A stretch of 57,451 nt of DNA, taken from positions 315,152-372,602 of the forward strand of contig ML976657.1 of assembly GCA_010015655.1 (NCBI GenBank), in the 5' to 3' direction. This document shows, one piece after another, positions 10,900 to 21,800 of this stretch. Origin of the DNA: Bimuria novae-zelandiae CBS 107.79 (taxonomy: Eukaryota > Ascomycota > Dothideomycetes > Pleosporales > Didymosphaeriaceae). The stretch's first letter is position 1. Each line of letters begins with the position of its first letter. A model generated the notes under the pieces. The model ran no database searches. It was not told where the DNA came from and worked only from the letters and a program-made list of their open reading frames with translations. Both the position numbers and the translations under genes were made by a program.

Positions 10900-12824
10900 A
10901 GTCGGGCACCCTAGTTTCCGACACCCCATAGTTTCCGACAGCCCCGCAACCTCGCCCCCCACCATGCAACACGACTAAATATCAACTTTAAATAACTTAA
11001 TTCTTTGCTAATTTTAAAAATATTTTTTACACTATTTTCGCTACCTTTAAATAGCTAGATATATAGAAGAAGATGTCCAGAATGCGCCTATAGACCTTAA
11101 ATCTAGGGTCGCTTTAGCTACTATTACTACCTAACACAGGGTCCCACGCAATACTTTTCGCGGCTACTTTAATAGTGCTTAACCCTATTAGTACGCTCAC
11201 AACGGTGAATAACGGCTTATAACTATTTAAGAAGAGCTTTTAGAGAAATAAATTCTTTAGTAAGAGGCCCTTAGTTATACGCTAACGCACGCGCAAGTAC
11301 GGGCTATTATAATTATTATTTTTAAGTAATAAGGTAACTATAAGAACCTAGAGAAAAAGTAGACTAGTTACTTTATACAACGCTACCTAGCTATTAAGTT
11401 AAAGTTAGGTCGCTAGACTAGCTAGGAACGCGTAAATAAGGCTACTTTAGAAAATATTAGGTACTTATTTAACCTATATAAAATAGTAAGCTAGATTCCC
11501 CCCTGGCGCAGGTATAATGCCGACAAGGGCGGTATTATAAAGGGCTAGGGTATTAATAGGCTTGTTATAGGCTCCTCGTAAGAGAGCCTAAACGCTATAC
11601 TAGTTAAGATAATAAATGCCTACACTTAGACCTCTATAGTAGAGTGTATCTCTGCGCTCGGCGTCGCTCTAGACCCCCTTATTATTTTTAAGGCTAAGAG
11701 CATCCAGGAGCAGTAGTTTAAGAAGGAGTTTTTAGCTTAGAACCTAGGCTAGCATGTTACCTTTTCGCAAAATAGATAGACGAGTAATAACATTACTATC
11801 GAGTGGCTAGAAAAGGTGTTTTTGCTATAGACTAAGCCTAATAATCCCTCTAAGGCACGGTTACTTATTATTAATAGCTATAGTAGTTATACTTTAGATA
11901 AATTTATAACTATATATTACTTAAATAATATCTACTTACTCTTTTTCCTTGCTTATACTTTACATCTACTCTAGCCTTTAGATTTAGGCTATTTCTTAAG
12001 TCTGAAGGCGGCGTATCGGCGCTTTATTGGCGAATATACGGCTTAGACAAATAAAACAAAGCTTAAGAAGGCTAAGTTTCTTAAATTTTATGCAAAAGCA
12101 CGTAAAATCGGCCTTTAAGAGCAGTGCATCCGATCTAGGTGGAAGGTAATAGGCTTATACCCTAAGAGCGTAAGGAAGCCCTTAGGTTCTCGCTAGGTAG
12201 TAGTGCGCGAACGGCCGTCAACACCACCCCCTTCTACCATAGATATTAGGACGCCAAAACGCGGCAGCGATATTATAAAGCTATTTTCTAGAAAAAACTT
12301 TTTACTAACTATATAATAATGCGTTCGGCTTACTACTATAGCGTTTAACTATACCTTAATAATAGTTACTATACAAGACCGTAAGATTGCTTCCTTACGT
12401 AAGCAGGTAGAGCAAGCTAACCCGCTAAAATGCCATAAAGTTATAACTAATCTAAACAATCTCTTTATAAGTCTTATAGAAGTTCTCTCTTAACTAATTA
12501 AAAGCCTGCTTAACGTGTTCGCAAGGTGAGAAGCGTAGAGTAAGGGGTTATTATTATAAAGGAAGAGAGTAGCTCTAAGAAGGAAGTAGAGTAATTATTA
12601 GTGCAACGTTTAGCACGGAATTAATAATTAATATAATAGTATCTTAATCGTGATTTAAGTGTAGATGAAGAAAGCGATTAAAATCCTTTAAATACGATTT
12701 TTTAATGCTTTTTTAAAATTATTTAATGAAGCTGTGAGCACATTCGCAACGTAGAGTGGTGGCAGCGGCGAAATTTGGCGGGGTGTCGGAAAATGGGGGG
12801 TGTCGGAAACTAGGGTGCCCGACT
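10900..12824 (+). mobile_element. Inner Fot1-like transposon (1,925 bp) nested in the outer element
   Basis: The terminal inverted repeat is 28 bp and perfect, beginning AGTCGGGCACCCTAG, at 10900-10927 and 12797-12824. TA flanks both ends (10898-10899 and 12825-12826). The start AGTC, the CACCC block and the GTTTCCGAC block resemble the known layout of Fot1 ends. The size and TA duplication fit Fot1/pogo. The body is saturated with TA dinucleotides, so this copy has been through heavy RIP. Confidence 0.9.
11180..12500 (+). pseudogene. Fot1-type transposase remnant of the inner element
   Basis: In one plus-strand frame, broken by many stops, transposase landmarks can still be read. RLLIINSYSSYT near 11865 corresponds to the DGHSSH block with its catalytic Asp changed to Asn. 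A degraded HLL-PLDLG block follows near 11975. A basic C-terminal part ends near 12490. The Asp-to-Asn change and the stops fit C-to-T/G-to-A mutation. The protein cannot be functional. The boundaries are approximate. Confidence 0.75.
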
Positions 12825-13070
12825 TATTAATTAGCGTTAGCACGCGACGTAATAACGTATTAGTAGTATTATAATAAAATTATATAGTATATATTATATT
12901 TTTTTATAATTACCTAGTATAAAAGTATGCCTTTTATATTTATTATATTTTCTTTTTTAAGCGCTTCTTCTAATAATATCGTGGTGTTAAGTTATAGGGT
13001 TAAGGAGTATAGTAGATTTTTAGTGAGGGTGTGCACGGCCCGAAGGTGTGCACGGCGTGCACGGTCACTG

Positions 13071-13620
13071 TAGCTCCTACACAACCAGATTTGTCTCCCT
13101 ACCAGAAACATCCAACTGGATATTAAGTCGAGGCTTTACAAGATCCTCGTCCGATAATGCCTAAAATTCTTGCTTTACCGGCATTCTATCTCTCACATCT
13201 TCATACACGCTTTTTCTCATTGCGTGCACCTTACTGACTTGCCTCGTTGTGTCGTCACTCCTGGAATTGAGCTCTGACTCTGAGAAATTCTGAGTTTACG
13301 CATCCGTAGTTGAGGTGTTGAGCAGCGTACCGAATTTACCTACCCCGGCATCCTCAACCCAGGTTCGCTGAGATGAACTGTAGTAGTTAATGCAGGTGAT
13401 TCAGTGAGATTCTGGTGTTGAGGTGTACTGTGTGGGCTGGATCCATGGGATGCCGAAAGGGGCAGCCGCACCACGAATATCAATTTTTTCTTGTACTTTA
13501 CTTAAAACTATGCTCAGAACGCTCTTTCTAGGCTGCAATCGTGCACATGCAAACACCCGCGAGTCTTTAAATCCCGCTTCTTTCCACACTGCTACAGACC
13601 TTCGCCAACGATCAAACACA
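13071..13620. other. Upstream region of the P450 pseudogene; no gene seen
   Basis: About 550 bp of normal composition separates the right end of the transposon nest from the P450 start codon. No coding family or obvious TATA box was identified. Confidence 0.5.
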
Positions 13621-15186
13621 ATGAAGGGCCTAAAGCTACTTGCCTTCCTCGTCATCATCAGCCTTGCATGCTATCGATACTGGCGATGCCGGGTCGAAAA
13701 TAAGGTGGGCTTGACATGCTGACTTCCTCTTAGCCCACGTCAAACTAATTTTGGACAGGTAGAGGACGAATACTGGGCCCAGATCGGATGCCAGTCTCCT
13801 CCCAGATGGTCAGCGAAATGGCCGTTAGGTTTGAAAAAAGTTTTCAAAGGCATTATGAGTATCAAAGACGGTGCAGTTCTGCAGTTCCTCCTGGAAGAGT
13901 ACGAGGCGAGTGGAACGACACATGAGCAGTGGCTTCTTGGATCCCGGAGTGTAAACACATTAGAGCCACGGAACCTGGAGGCGATGCTTTCCCATTAATT
14001 CGAGGACTTAGGCCTCGGCCATCGCACCAAGAACTTCGCACCGCTCCTGGGCAGCGGCATTTTCACGCAGGATGGTCCCGCTTGGAAGCACTCGCGCGCT
14101 TTGATGCGCCCACAATTCGCGTCTAATCGCTACGAGAACTTCGAAGAGATGCGCAAATGCGTGGAAATTCTAATTGACAGCTTCTCTTCTAGCGGAGCTG
14201 TCGATCTACAACCTCTCTTCTTCCGCCTTACTTTCGACACTGCCACTTTTCTCTTGTTCGGGAAGCCGATGAGCAGCCTGAGAAGCATCGAGGTTGCGAG
14301 TCAGGAGTCTGAGTTTGCGAAGGCGTTCAGAATCGGCCAGGGATACCTTTCGAAACGCGCCCAGCTGGGAGATTTGTACTGGCTCGCGGATACACCTGCG
14401 TTTCGACACGCGTGCAGAACTTCTCGCCGTTTCATTGACCAAGCTATCAGTCAATCACTTGAAACTGTTGATACCAAACAAGGAGAAGACAAGAAACAAT
14501 ACGATTTCATCGATGCGCTCATCCAGGAAACGCACGATATGAAGGTTCTGCGATATCAATGCTTGAACATACTTCTGGCAGGCCGTGACGCAACTGCAGT
14601 ATGTCTATGCTGGACAATCTACCTCTTCTCGCGCCACCCGCACGTGTTGGCTAAACTACGTTCTGAAGTCGCGGCAGTCGCTGGGTTAGATGACAATGCG
14701 ACATCTCCGTCCCGCGAACTATTGAAGAAGATAAAGTACCTCGATTGCACCCTCAAAGAAGTTCTCCGCCTCTATCCATCTGTCCCCGTCAACAATTGAT
14801 TCGCAGTAAAGACAACGACTCTACCCGTCGGCGGCTGGTCTGACGGTACCCACCCGGATCTTGTGAAAAATGGCGAAGCGGTTGTCTACTGCGTGTACAC
14901 CATGCACCGACGCAAGGATCTTATCGGTGAGGATGCGTTGGAATTCCGCCCTGAGCGTTGGGAACATGGTGAGTTTGCAAAAACAATCGGGTTTAGCTAT
15001 CTTCCGTTTAATGGAGGACCGCGACTGTGCCTAGGACAAGATTTCGCTCTAAATAGTTTATGTGACATAGCAACTAAGAAAAGCGACGATGATTACAGCA
15101 ATAGAAGGGCGCACCAGAATATTACACAAGATAAGGGCACGATGAGGGCGACAGAGGCGTTGTATTACCCTCTAAGATTATCCTGA
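13621..15186 (+). pseudogene. CYP52-like cytochrome P450 with two premature stops
   Basis: Exon 1 is 13621-13704 (28 codons, N-terminal membrane anchor MKGLKLLAFLVII..). A 54-bp intron ends at 13758 and the rest is a single frame to 15186. The I-helix appears as AGRDAT, the ExxR as EVLR, and the heme loop as FNGGPRLCLGQ. This pattern belongs to the CYP52/CYP63-like class (alkane and fatty-acid omega-hydroxylases). The frame is cut by TAA at 13996-13998, where Gln (CAA) is expected, and by TGA at 14797-14799, where Arg (CGA) is expected. Both are C-to-T changes and the protein pattern resumes in frame after each. The last roughly 40 residues after the heme loop no longer resemble the family, so the 3' end may also be lost or shifted. 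Confidence 0.8.
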
Positions 15187-15759
15187 AGCGAGTATGTTCC
15201 AACCTGAAGTCCAATACACCAGATCATGTTCTTAAATCGATAGAAGGACTGCGGACCTCAACACGAAAAAGCCAAGGAACGATCAATCACCGGATGACTA
15301 TTCCATCAACGACCCTCCTTACACTCGCGGGCGCGCTCTAGGCAACCACTCAATAGACTCTTTGGACACGCACCTTGATGGAGTGACGACGATTGGCACC
15401 ATGGCAACCACTCAAGCCCAGTATGTTAAACTATCGTCACCACGGTATCTCACCTCTCGCTCTTCACTGGTTTTCATTCGCTATTGCTCTGATTTCTAAT
15501 TGGTTGGGGAATAGTTCTATAGAATAAAAGTAATGGGCTGGAAGGTCCTTCCATAGAACAAGGGTGATGAGAATCTAATTTTACAACCTGCTATCCACAG
15601 CAAGCCCTCACAGTGCATATGTCGCGGAGCAAAAGGCTAACCTTCTGCTCCTGTCGGAGTAGAATGTTCTTAACCGTCACAGCATATATCTCCATGCAAT
15701 TTAGAACCTCACCTTCTTCTGTCCATAGCCACCAGCCATCCATGCTTGAGAAACGTTAC
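15187..15759. other. No gene recognised
   Basis: Intergenic sequence between two broken genes. The only notable structure is a 15-bp perfect palindrome with a central base at 15539-15553 (TGGAAGG-T-CCTTCCA). A 12-bp direct repeat GGCAACCACTCA also occurs twice around 15342-15412. Confidence 0.4.
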
Positions 15760-16373
15760 CTATAACGGGCGACCCCTCCTCTCAGTCCCCGCTCTTGAGC
15801 CCTTCTTTCCACCACCAACATTCCCTACACCAGAAGCCTTCACCACCCTCCCTCCATACTCTGTCGCAACTCTTTCAATCATCCCCCGTCCCCTTCCCTG
15901 GGTATTCTTCCCCTGAAAAAACTCCTCCTTAAACACCACCTTCCCGCTCTTCGCCGGCCCCGCAGCACCAGTTCCATACCCCAACTTGGAATACCCCGTC
16001 CCCGTACTCCCACTCCCAAGGGAAGATTCTGTGCCCCGCCATCTCACCGGCCTCGGCGCCTCCTCATACTCCCTGCACCCCTTGAGAGCCTCCCTCTGCA
16101 CAGTCGCAGCGTCGATTTTCGTCTCCCCCCCCACAGCACCCACAGCAGCACTTTAAGCAGCCCTCCAGAAACTTCCGCCCGGCACCCTTGGGCTGCGAGG
16201 AAACTTTAAGCAAGAGGGCCGCAACAGGGATCAGCGCGCCGAGTTTCTTGATGGCTTTCGCGTTCGCCGGGGCGGCGTTCGACCACTGTGCCATCGCCTC
16301 GTTAGCATTCTACTCCCAAGCAGCGAAGCACATCACCGGCGTAATACACAACGAGCTCACTCACCCTGCTCAC

Positions 16374-17207
16374 CAGCGCTGCCAACGAACAGAACGTTCG
16401 ATCCGAACAATCGATCCGAACGGCGTTTTCTGGTGTTTTGGATCGAACGAACGAACAGGCATGGTGGGTCGAACAGAGCTTCGAACGAACGCATTATTAG
16501 AGCCAAACGTTCGGTTGTTCGGTTGTTCGGGACTACTTTTGATCGATTTAGTATGGGGATTCTGTCCTAATTGGTGGAGTATTACCTTGTTCTGCTGGCC
16601 TTGTGCAACGTTCTTGTAGGAGAAGAAAACTCTGAGTTTTCTCGTCGACGTGCCTCCCACTGTTTCCCATCGTCAGCCGTGAGCGTATCTTGTTATGGAT
16701 CAATTTGTTACCCGCTCGCACTCGTCCCAGTCGACCCAGTCGACCCAGTCAACCCGGCTGGCATTTGACAGCTATCACCATGCCGGGTCGCGTACGGCAG
16801 CTGTCATGGCGATGGCGGAGAGCTTCGAGAGCTTGGATGACTCGCCATCTGAAGTGGAGTCCGTCGCTCCTACGCATGAGTTTCCCGGCGAGCTGAAAGC
16901 GTCCGGAGCTCGTTTTCCTATTGTATGGACCCGCCTCTGGCAAGGCAAACGTCTCCTCAACCACGTCGTCAAGAAGGATGCCGGCCAAAACATCTAGCTG
17001 GTGGACGGCAGCCAGTTTCTCGACCACAACACCAACCTCCTTCCTAATTAGGAAAGTTGTATATATACGAACGTTCGGCCGAACGTTCGTTGTACTGTTC
17101 GAAGACGCTCCTGTTCGAGTCGTCTCGAACGTACGTACATTTGTATGTGGGCCGAACGAACGAACAAGCACCTTGTTCGGATCCTGTTCGATTCGTTGGC
17201 AGCGCTG
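16374..17207 (+). mobile_element. 834-bp internally deleted hAT element with perfect 8-bp target duplication
   Basis: The ends are the inverted repeat CAGCGCTGCCAACGAA (16 bp perfect, 16374-16389 and 17192-17207). They are flanked by identical 8-bp copies CTGCTCAC at 16366-16373 and 17208-17215, which fit the hAT target consensus nTnnnnAn. Both ends carry about a dozen copies of CGAAC/GTTCG each, which look like subterminal transposase-binding sites. The element is not RIP-mutated, so it is younger than, or below the length limit for, RIP. It retains only the 5' end of a transposase gene and so depends on a full-length relative. Confidence 0.9.
16695..16997 (+). pseudogene. N-terminal remnant of a hAT transposase
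   Basis: About 100 codons from an ATG: a Ser/Thr/Gln-rich start, then a segment reading FDSYHHAGSRTAAVM and IVWTRLWQGKRL. This resembles the N-terminus of fungal hAT transposases before the BED zinc finger. The frame ends at 16997, and the finger, catalytic and dimerisation regions are absent. The same segment survives in RIP-mutated form near 47745-47820. The hAT assignment rests mainly on the element ends. Confidence 0.6.
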
Positions 17208-17636
17208 CTGCTCACACGCCTTACACGTGATAAAATCCTCCCTCACCCACTCCTCCCGTATCTGCGTCAGCGCCTCCTCATCCCCCTTCTCCGCCGCCTT
17301 CATCCTCTCCTCCCTCGCCGCCTTCTCCGCTTCTATATAAAACTTCTGGACCCGCCACATCCTTCCCAAAACAGAACAGTGTAGGTCTGCCATTTTCCTA
17401 GTGGCTTCCCGCTGGTTCCTTTTGTGCCACTTTTTATTCTCTCTCTGGAACTGGTACCGCGCCATCGTCTGCACGAGCTCAAAGGGGCCTTTCGGTAACT
17501 TATTTAGCTTGCCGAGGAAATCGAGGGCTGCTTTGACGACGGTGTCAATGGAGAAGTCGTCGACGCTGGGGACGGAGACGTCTACTCTCACTCCCTCGGT
17601 TTTGGACTTCGGAGTGCGGCGCCTGGGCAAGGGCAT

Positions 17637-18811
17637 GGGGCGTGGGTGAGCGTGTTGAGCGCGCTCAACTACGTGCGTGGGGAGTGTTTGGTTTCGCGGG
17701 TGTTAGCAGCGGTGGGAATGGAGGGTGTTGTGTAGGAGAGAAGGGAAAGGAAGACCCGGTGTATGCGAGCGTGCTTGATGCGAAGAGTCATTCTAGTTCT
17801 CGATGAGCAAGCTGGGCGGGATATACGACTCCCAAGTGCAGAGCGTAAGAGTCAACGTAACGTGCTCCTGGAATCGAGAAACGCGCTTAGTTCGCGATTG
17901 GACTGCTTGATTATGCAGGCAATTCGAGAGCTTCGGGCTTGGACTTGGTGACCGTCAAGGTGGAGCTTTTGGCTAGTGATGCTAAGGCGAAGGCCTTCAT
18001 ATTGGCAAGATAATTAGTCGGAAGATAATGTGAGCTGCTGCTGCGGCTGCGCCTGATTGTTGTGTCGATGGAACTGTGACGTGATATGGTGCAGAAACAA
18101 ACCTTTGTTATTCGAGGAGCAAAACCTCCCGCTCAAAACACAGTCACAGCATCCACTCTTGCACAGGAAAATGTGTCAACTCACTTATATACTCCGCCAC
18201 GCAACTAGAAAACGTAAGCCTACCTTCCTCCAAACGATACAATCATCCCCATCTTTCACTCCCGCGGCCCAGCGTTTCAAAAGCGCATGCTTCCCGCACC
18301 CTAAAACAAAACAAGCGCGATACATGCCCAATAAATGCTATTCGTCCCTTGCCTTGTAAAACATAAGTGCGTGTGCATTGCGTTGCCATAAGAGTGAGTT
18401 GCCGCCCATCCCTTTGAGCACAGAACATGAACAAGTAACGCAACAAGAAGCGAATAAAACACAGGAATGGACCCATACCAGTAGAGCCACGCGGCGAGAG
18501 AGTCCCCCAAAGACGCCAAGGCATTTTCCCGTCCAGCCCATTCGTGAACCTCTCCCTGAACAGAACCGAAAAGATATATAAGACTCAGCCACCGGGGCAC
18601 TGATGGTACATGTACGAGTAGAAAACGCCAAGTGAAAAACATTGCCAAGGCAGGAGGTGCTTGAGGCAGTAAAAGAGGTAATGATGTATGGCGGGATTAC
18701 GTGCTGGTGATATGATGGTTTATAGTATGATGTAGTCATAGACGTCGTGGTGCCGAGGGTATACATTGAATGGCAGTGGTTATTAGGTAATCATGGGGTT
18801 CGTGAAGTCGA
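17637..18811. other. No gene recognised
   Basis: Intergenic DNA between the 5' end of the interrupted gene and the 3' end of adenylate cyclase. It must include the upstream region of the former and the 3' untranslated region of the latter. Its short frames show no family pattern. Confidence 0.5.
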
Positions 18812-21800
18812 TCAAGCGGAGGCAAACTGCAAAGCTGCTTCTTCCTTGAATTGTTGTAGTTCGGCAAGTTGGAGCTGGAGCTCGCTGATGATGTCGGACA
18901 TGGGGCAAGCTTGCTGCAAGAGTGGGGTTTGGCCAAAGGGTCGGACCATGTGGCGGAGAGCCAAGGTGGTTGCACACGTCTGAGTCAAGTTAGTCCCGCT
19001 GAAGCTTCTAACTTGCGCTGGCGAAAAGTAAAGTAAAGACGTACCTCGATCCTTGAAATCTGGTGCTCGACAAAATTTATCAAGAATCTGTCGGTGATCT
19101 CCCCACCCCGGTTCTTCATCCTCTCTAGCAGGGCCGTTTCCGGTGGCTTCAACTCAGGCGACTCCGGGTTCTCCAAGGAGCTGCACAGCATCTCTAGGCG
19201 TAGACTGACGTTCCAGAGATCCCATACATTTTCAGTATCGATGGTCAGTTGGCTGCCTGGCATCTTCTGTCCGACGCCGGGAGTATTTTGTTGTTGAGCA
19301 GCCTTCTGTTCTAGTTGTCGCTGAACCTCGAGACGACTGGCGAGAGAGTGTGGATACATCAGATAGATATACTCGGGATTTTCAAGACCCTTTAAGCGAC
19401 GTTCACCCAAGTCTTTGACTTCGAAGCCTTGGCTGCTGAGTGATCGCAGCTCTTGACGAATTGCTTGGGACAATTGGTCTTCTCCATACTGTTCCTCAGA
19501 CCCTGTCGAATTGCTTCGATCTCCCTCGATGTGAGTTTCGAGAAGTCGTTGGATCTCTGCTATGAAATCTGAGGACACAGTAATCTGGCCTCCGTCGGCG
19601 ACAGATGAGATACGCGAAGCGCGATTGACCATTGGACCAAAGTAATCCATACGTTTCGTCACAGGGTCGACTTCGCACACGGGTGTGCCCCAATGGACAC
19701 CCATACGGACGGACAGACCTCGGAAGATGACATTGCCATTAGGGTCAACAACCTCCTGCCCATTCATGCTGTTAAGGATCTCTTGCGGCCATGGTACTTC
19801 CAAAAGTTGACTTTGTATGGTGAAACACCAGAGGAGCGCCGACGTAACCGTTGGAAATGCGACCATGAAGGCGTCACCTTCAGTTTTTACCTCATAACCG
19901 CCGATAATGCGCAATTGTCGACGCATAAGCTCATTGTGCTGCTTGATGGCAGACCTCATCGCGATTGGATATGTTTCCCAAAGCAGGGTGGAGCTCTTGA
20001 TATCGGTGAAGACCAAACTGACTTCGCCCGTTGGAGCATCAACTTCAGTGTCCAGACGAGCCAACTTCGAGTCCAAGGGTAGATTGCGCGCACGTTTACC
20101 CTTAGGCCGTAGGAAAAAGTCGTCTGGTGGTCCAACGGGATGCAAATTCGCGCTAGGCCTGCGTTGACGTGCTCTCTGCTTGCTCTTCAGATCTTTCACT
20201 CCGAGCACCATGACCATAATCTTATCGGTCGCACCAAAGGCAATAGCGAGGTCGCGGAGTTTCTGAGCCGCACACATAAGGTCCTCACGTTCCGACCGGG
20301 CGACATCGACGGCGAAATCGGGAGTGAGATATTCCCAGAGTTCTCGAGAGGCTATGAGAATCATTTCATCAGCGTCGCCTATGGTAATGTGCGTAATGTG
20401 AGGCGAGGCTACAACGGAAGGCGACATGTGGACGTAGCCGAAAGCACGCGAAACTTCCAGGACATCGTTGAGCTTCCCCTGGCGCGACACGAAACCACCG
20501 GCCTCTCGTATTCTCGTCCTTTCGGATGGCTCGGCAGGATCGTGCTTCCGTGTGAGGATCTTCTTGTCACCAGTCGTCTGGATAAGAATAGCTTGAGCGT
20601 CGCCCACATTTGACATGTACAATTCCATGTCTTTTAGGTAAAGCACGGTGGCAACGCTCCCTGAAGTCAGGTCCTCCTCCCCAAAGTCAGGCATTGAGCT
20701 ACGAGGTTGCGAAGAGACAAGTTGTCCAGCATTCTTCTCCATGATATGAGTCGCAGCTAGGGCGAGCTCTTTGTTGAGACCCAAGTAAGTACGGCGCAAA
20801 GCATCAACTGGAGACTCCTGAGTTCGCAGCTTGTCCAGCTCCTCGGCGAAGCGGATTTTGAAATTGTCGTACAGATACTTCGCAATCTTCGATCCACCGC
20901 CGGCGAGGGCTTGGCCGTCGAAGAGACCAAGTATCTGCTCGTTATCATTGGACCGGAACCGTGGAACGACCATGTCCATAGTCGAGATATGCTCGCTCCT
21001 GCCTAAACTGTCCGCCATACCATATCCCATGGATCCCACAACTGAACCACTGGTTCGCACTCTCCTGTCTTCGGACTGCTCTGGTACAGAAGGTGCCATC
21101 ATCGTGACATCCATCAAACCCAACACCCTCAAGTTGACGAGGGAAGTGAAGTCAGTGAGATCTTTGCCCTCACCGCGACGCATGTAGTCATTGTTTGGTT
21201 TAATTTCCAAGCGCTTATTACCGGACAAGTTCAGGTACTTGAGGTTGTGGTTCCAGTTCCAGTTCCAATCGTACGGCCAGTTCGAGACGTTGTATTTCAG
21301 AGCGTTGCTAGCCACATCGAGAATAGCCAGCTTAGCTACCTTGCCCAACTCCGCTGGGAGAACCTGGAATTTGTTGTTATTGATATGCAGAACCTTGAGG
21401 TGACCGACTTCTTCCAAGTCTTCGGCTGGTAAAGATGTCAGTTCATTTCCTGAAAGGTAGAGCTCGGCCAGATGTGTCCATCGCCTGATCGTTCGTGGAG
21501 GGATGTCGTATATGAGATTATAGGACAGATTCACTATCCTGAGTTCGGGTAACAAGCACAATTCATCGAAAACGTCGAGATTGAGTCGATTGTCGGCCAA
21601 GAAAAGATGTCGTAAAGATCCTGCAAACGTGGTGAACATCCTGTTCGAGAGACTGGAATCTTTGCGCGACACAGGCGTCAATGTCCCTTCGGTCGGCGTT
21701 CGTGATACGAGTGAGGGCTTTCTTGCGGTAGTAGAGGTGCTTGCTGAGGCATGAGAAGCCATAGAGCCTTTGCGTTGACTAGACGCTGACGAACTGAGAT

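Larger units (their letters stand above)
9067..13070 (-). mobile_element. Outer pogo-type DNA transposon, interrupted by a second transposon
   Basis: A perfect 17-bp inverted repeat CAGTGACCGTGCACGCC occurs at 9067-9083 and, complemented, at 13054-13070, flanked by TA on both sides (9065-9066 and 13071-13072). Without the inner insertion (10900-12824 plus one TA) the element would be about 2.08 kb, typical of pogo/Fot1 members of Tc1/mariner. Its transposase remnant is on the minus strand. Most of the element outside the transposase core is extremely AT-rich and TpA-rich, as expected after RIP. Confidence 0.9.
15760..17636 (-). pseudogene. Unrecognised gene split by a hAT insertion
   Basis: The 5' part is an open frame from ATG at 17636 to the insertion at 17208: about 140 residues, highly charged, Lys/Arg/Glu-rich, probably helical, ending near FITCKACEQ. 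Beyond the element a plausible intron follows (GTGAGT donor, GCTAAC branch, CACAG acceptor near 16310). Then come coding-looking frames ending in a Gly-rich basic tail (frame 16143-15760, stop at 15760). I could not join the 3' frames in phase with certainty. The insertion itself keeps the upstream frame open into the element, giving a chimeric 295-codon frame that stops at 16749. No function is proposed for the original gene. Confidence 0.55.

Noticed and set aside
15539..15553. 15-bp palindrome TGGAAGG-T-CCTTCCA
   Set aside because: Too short to support a terminator or binding site without other copies.
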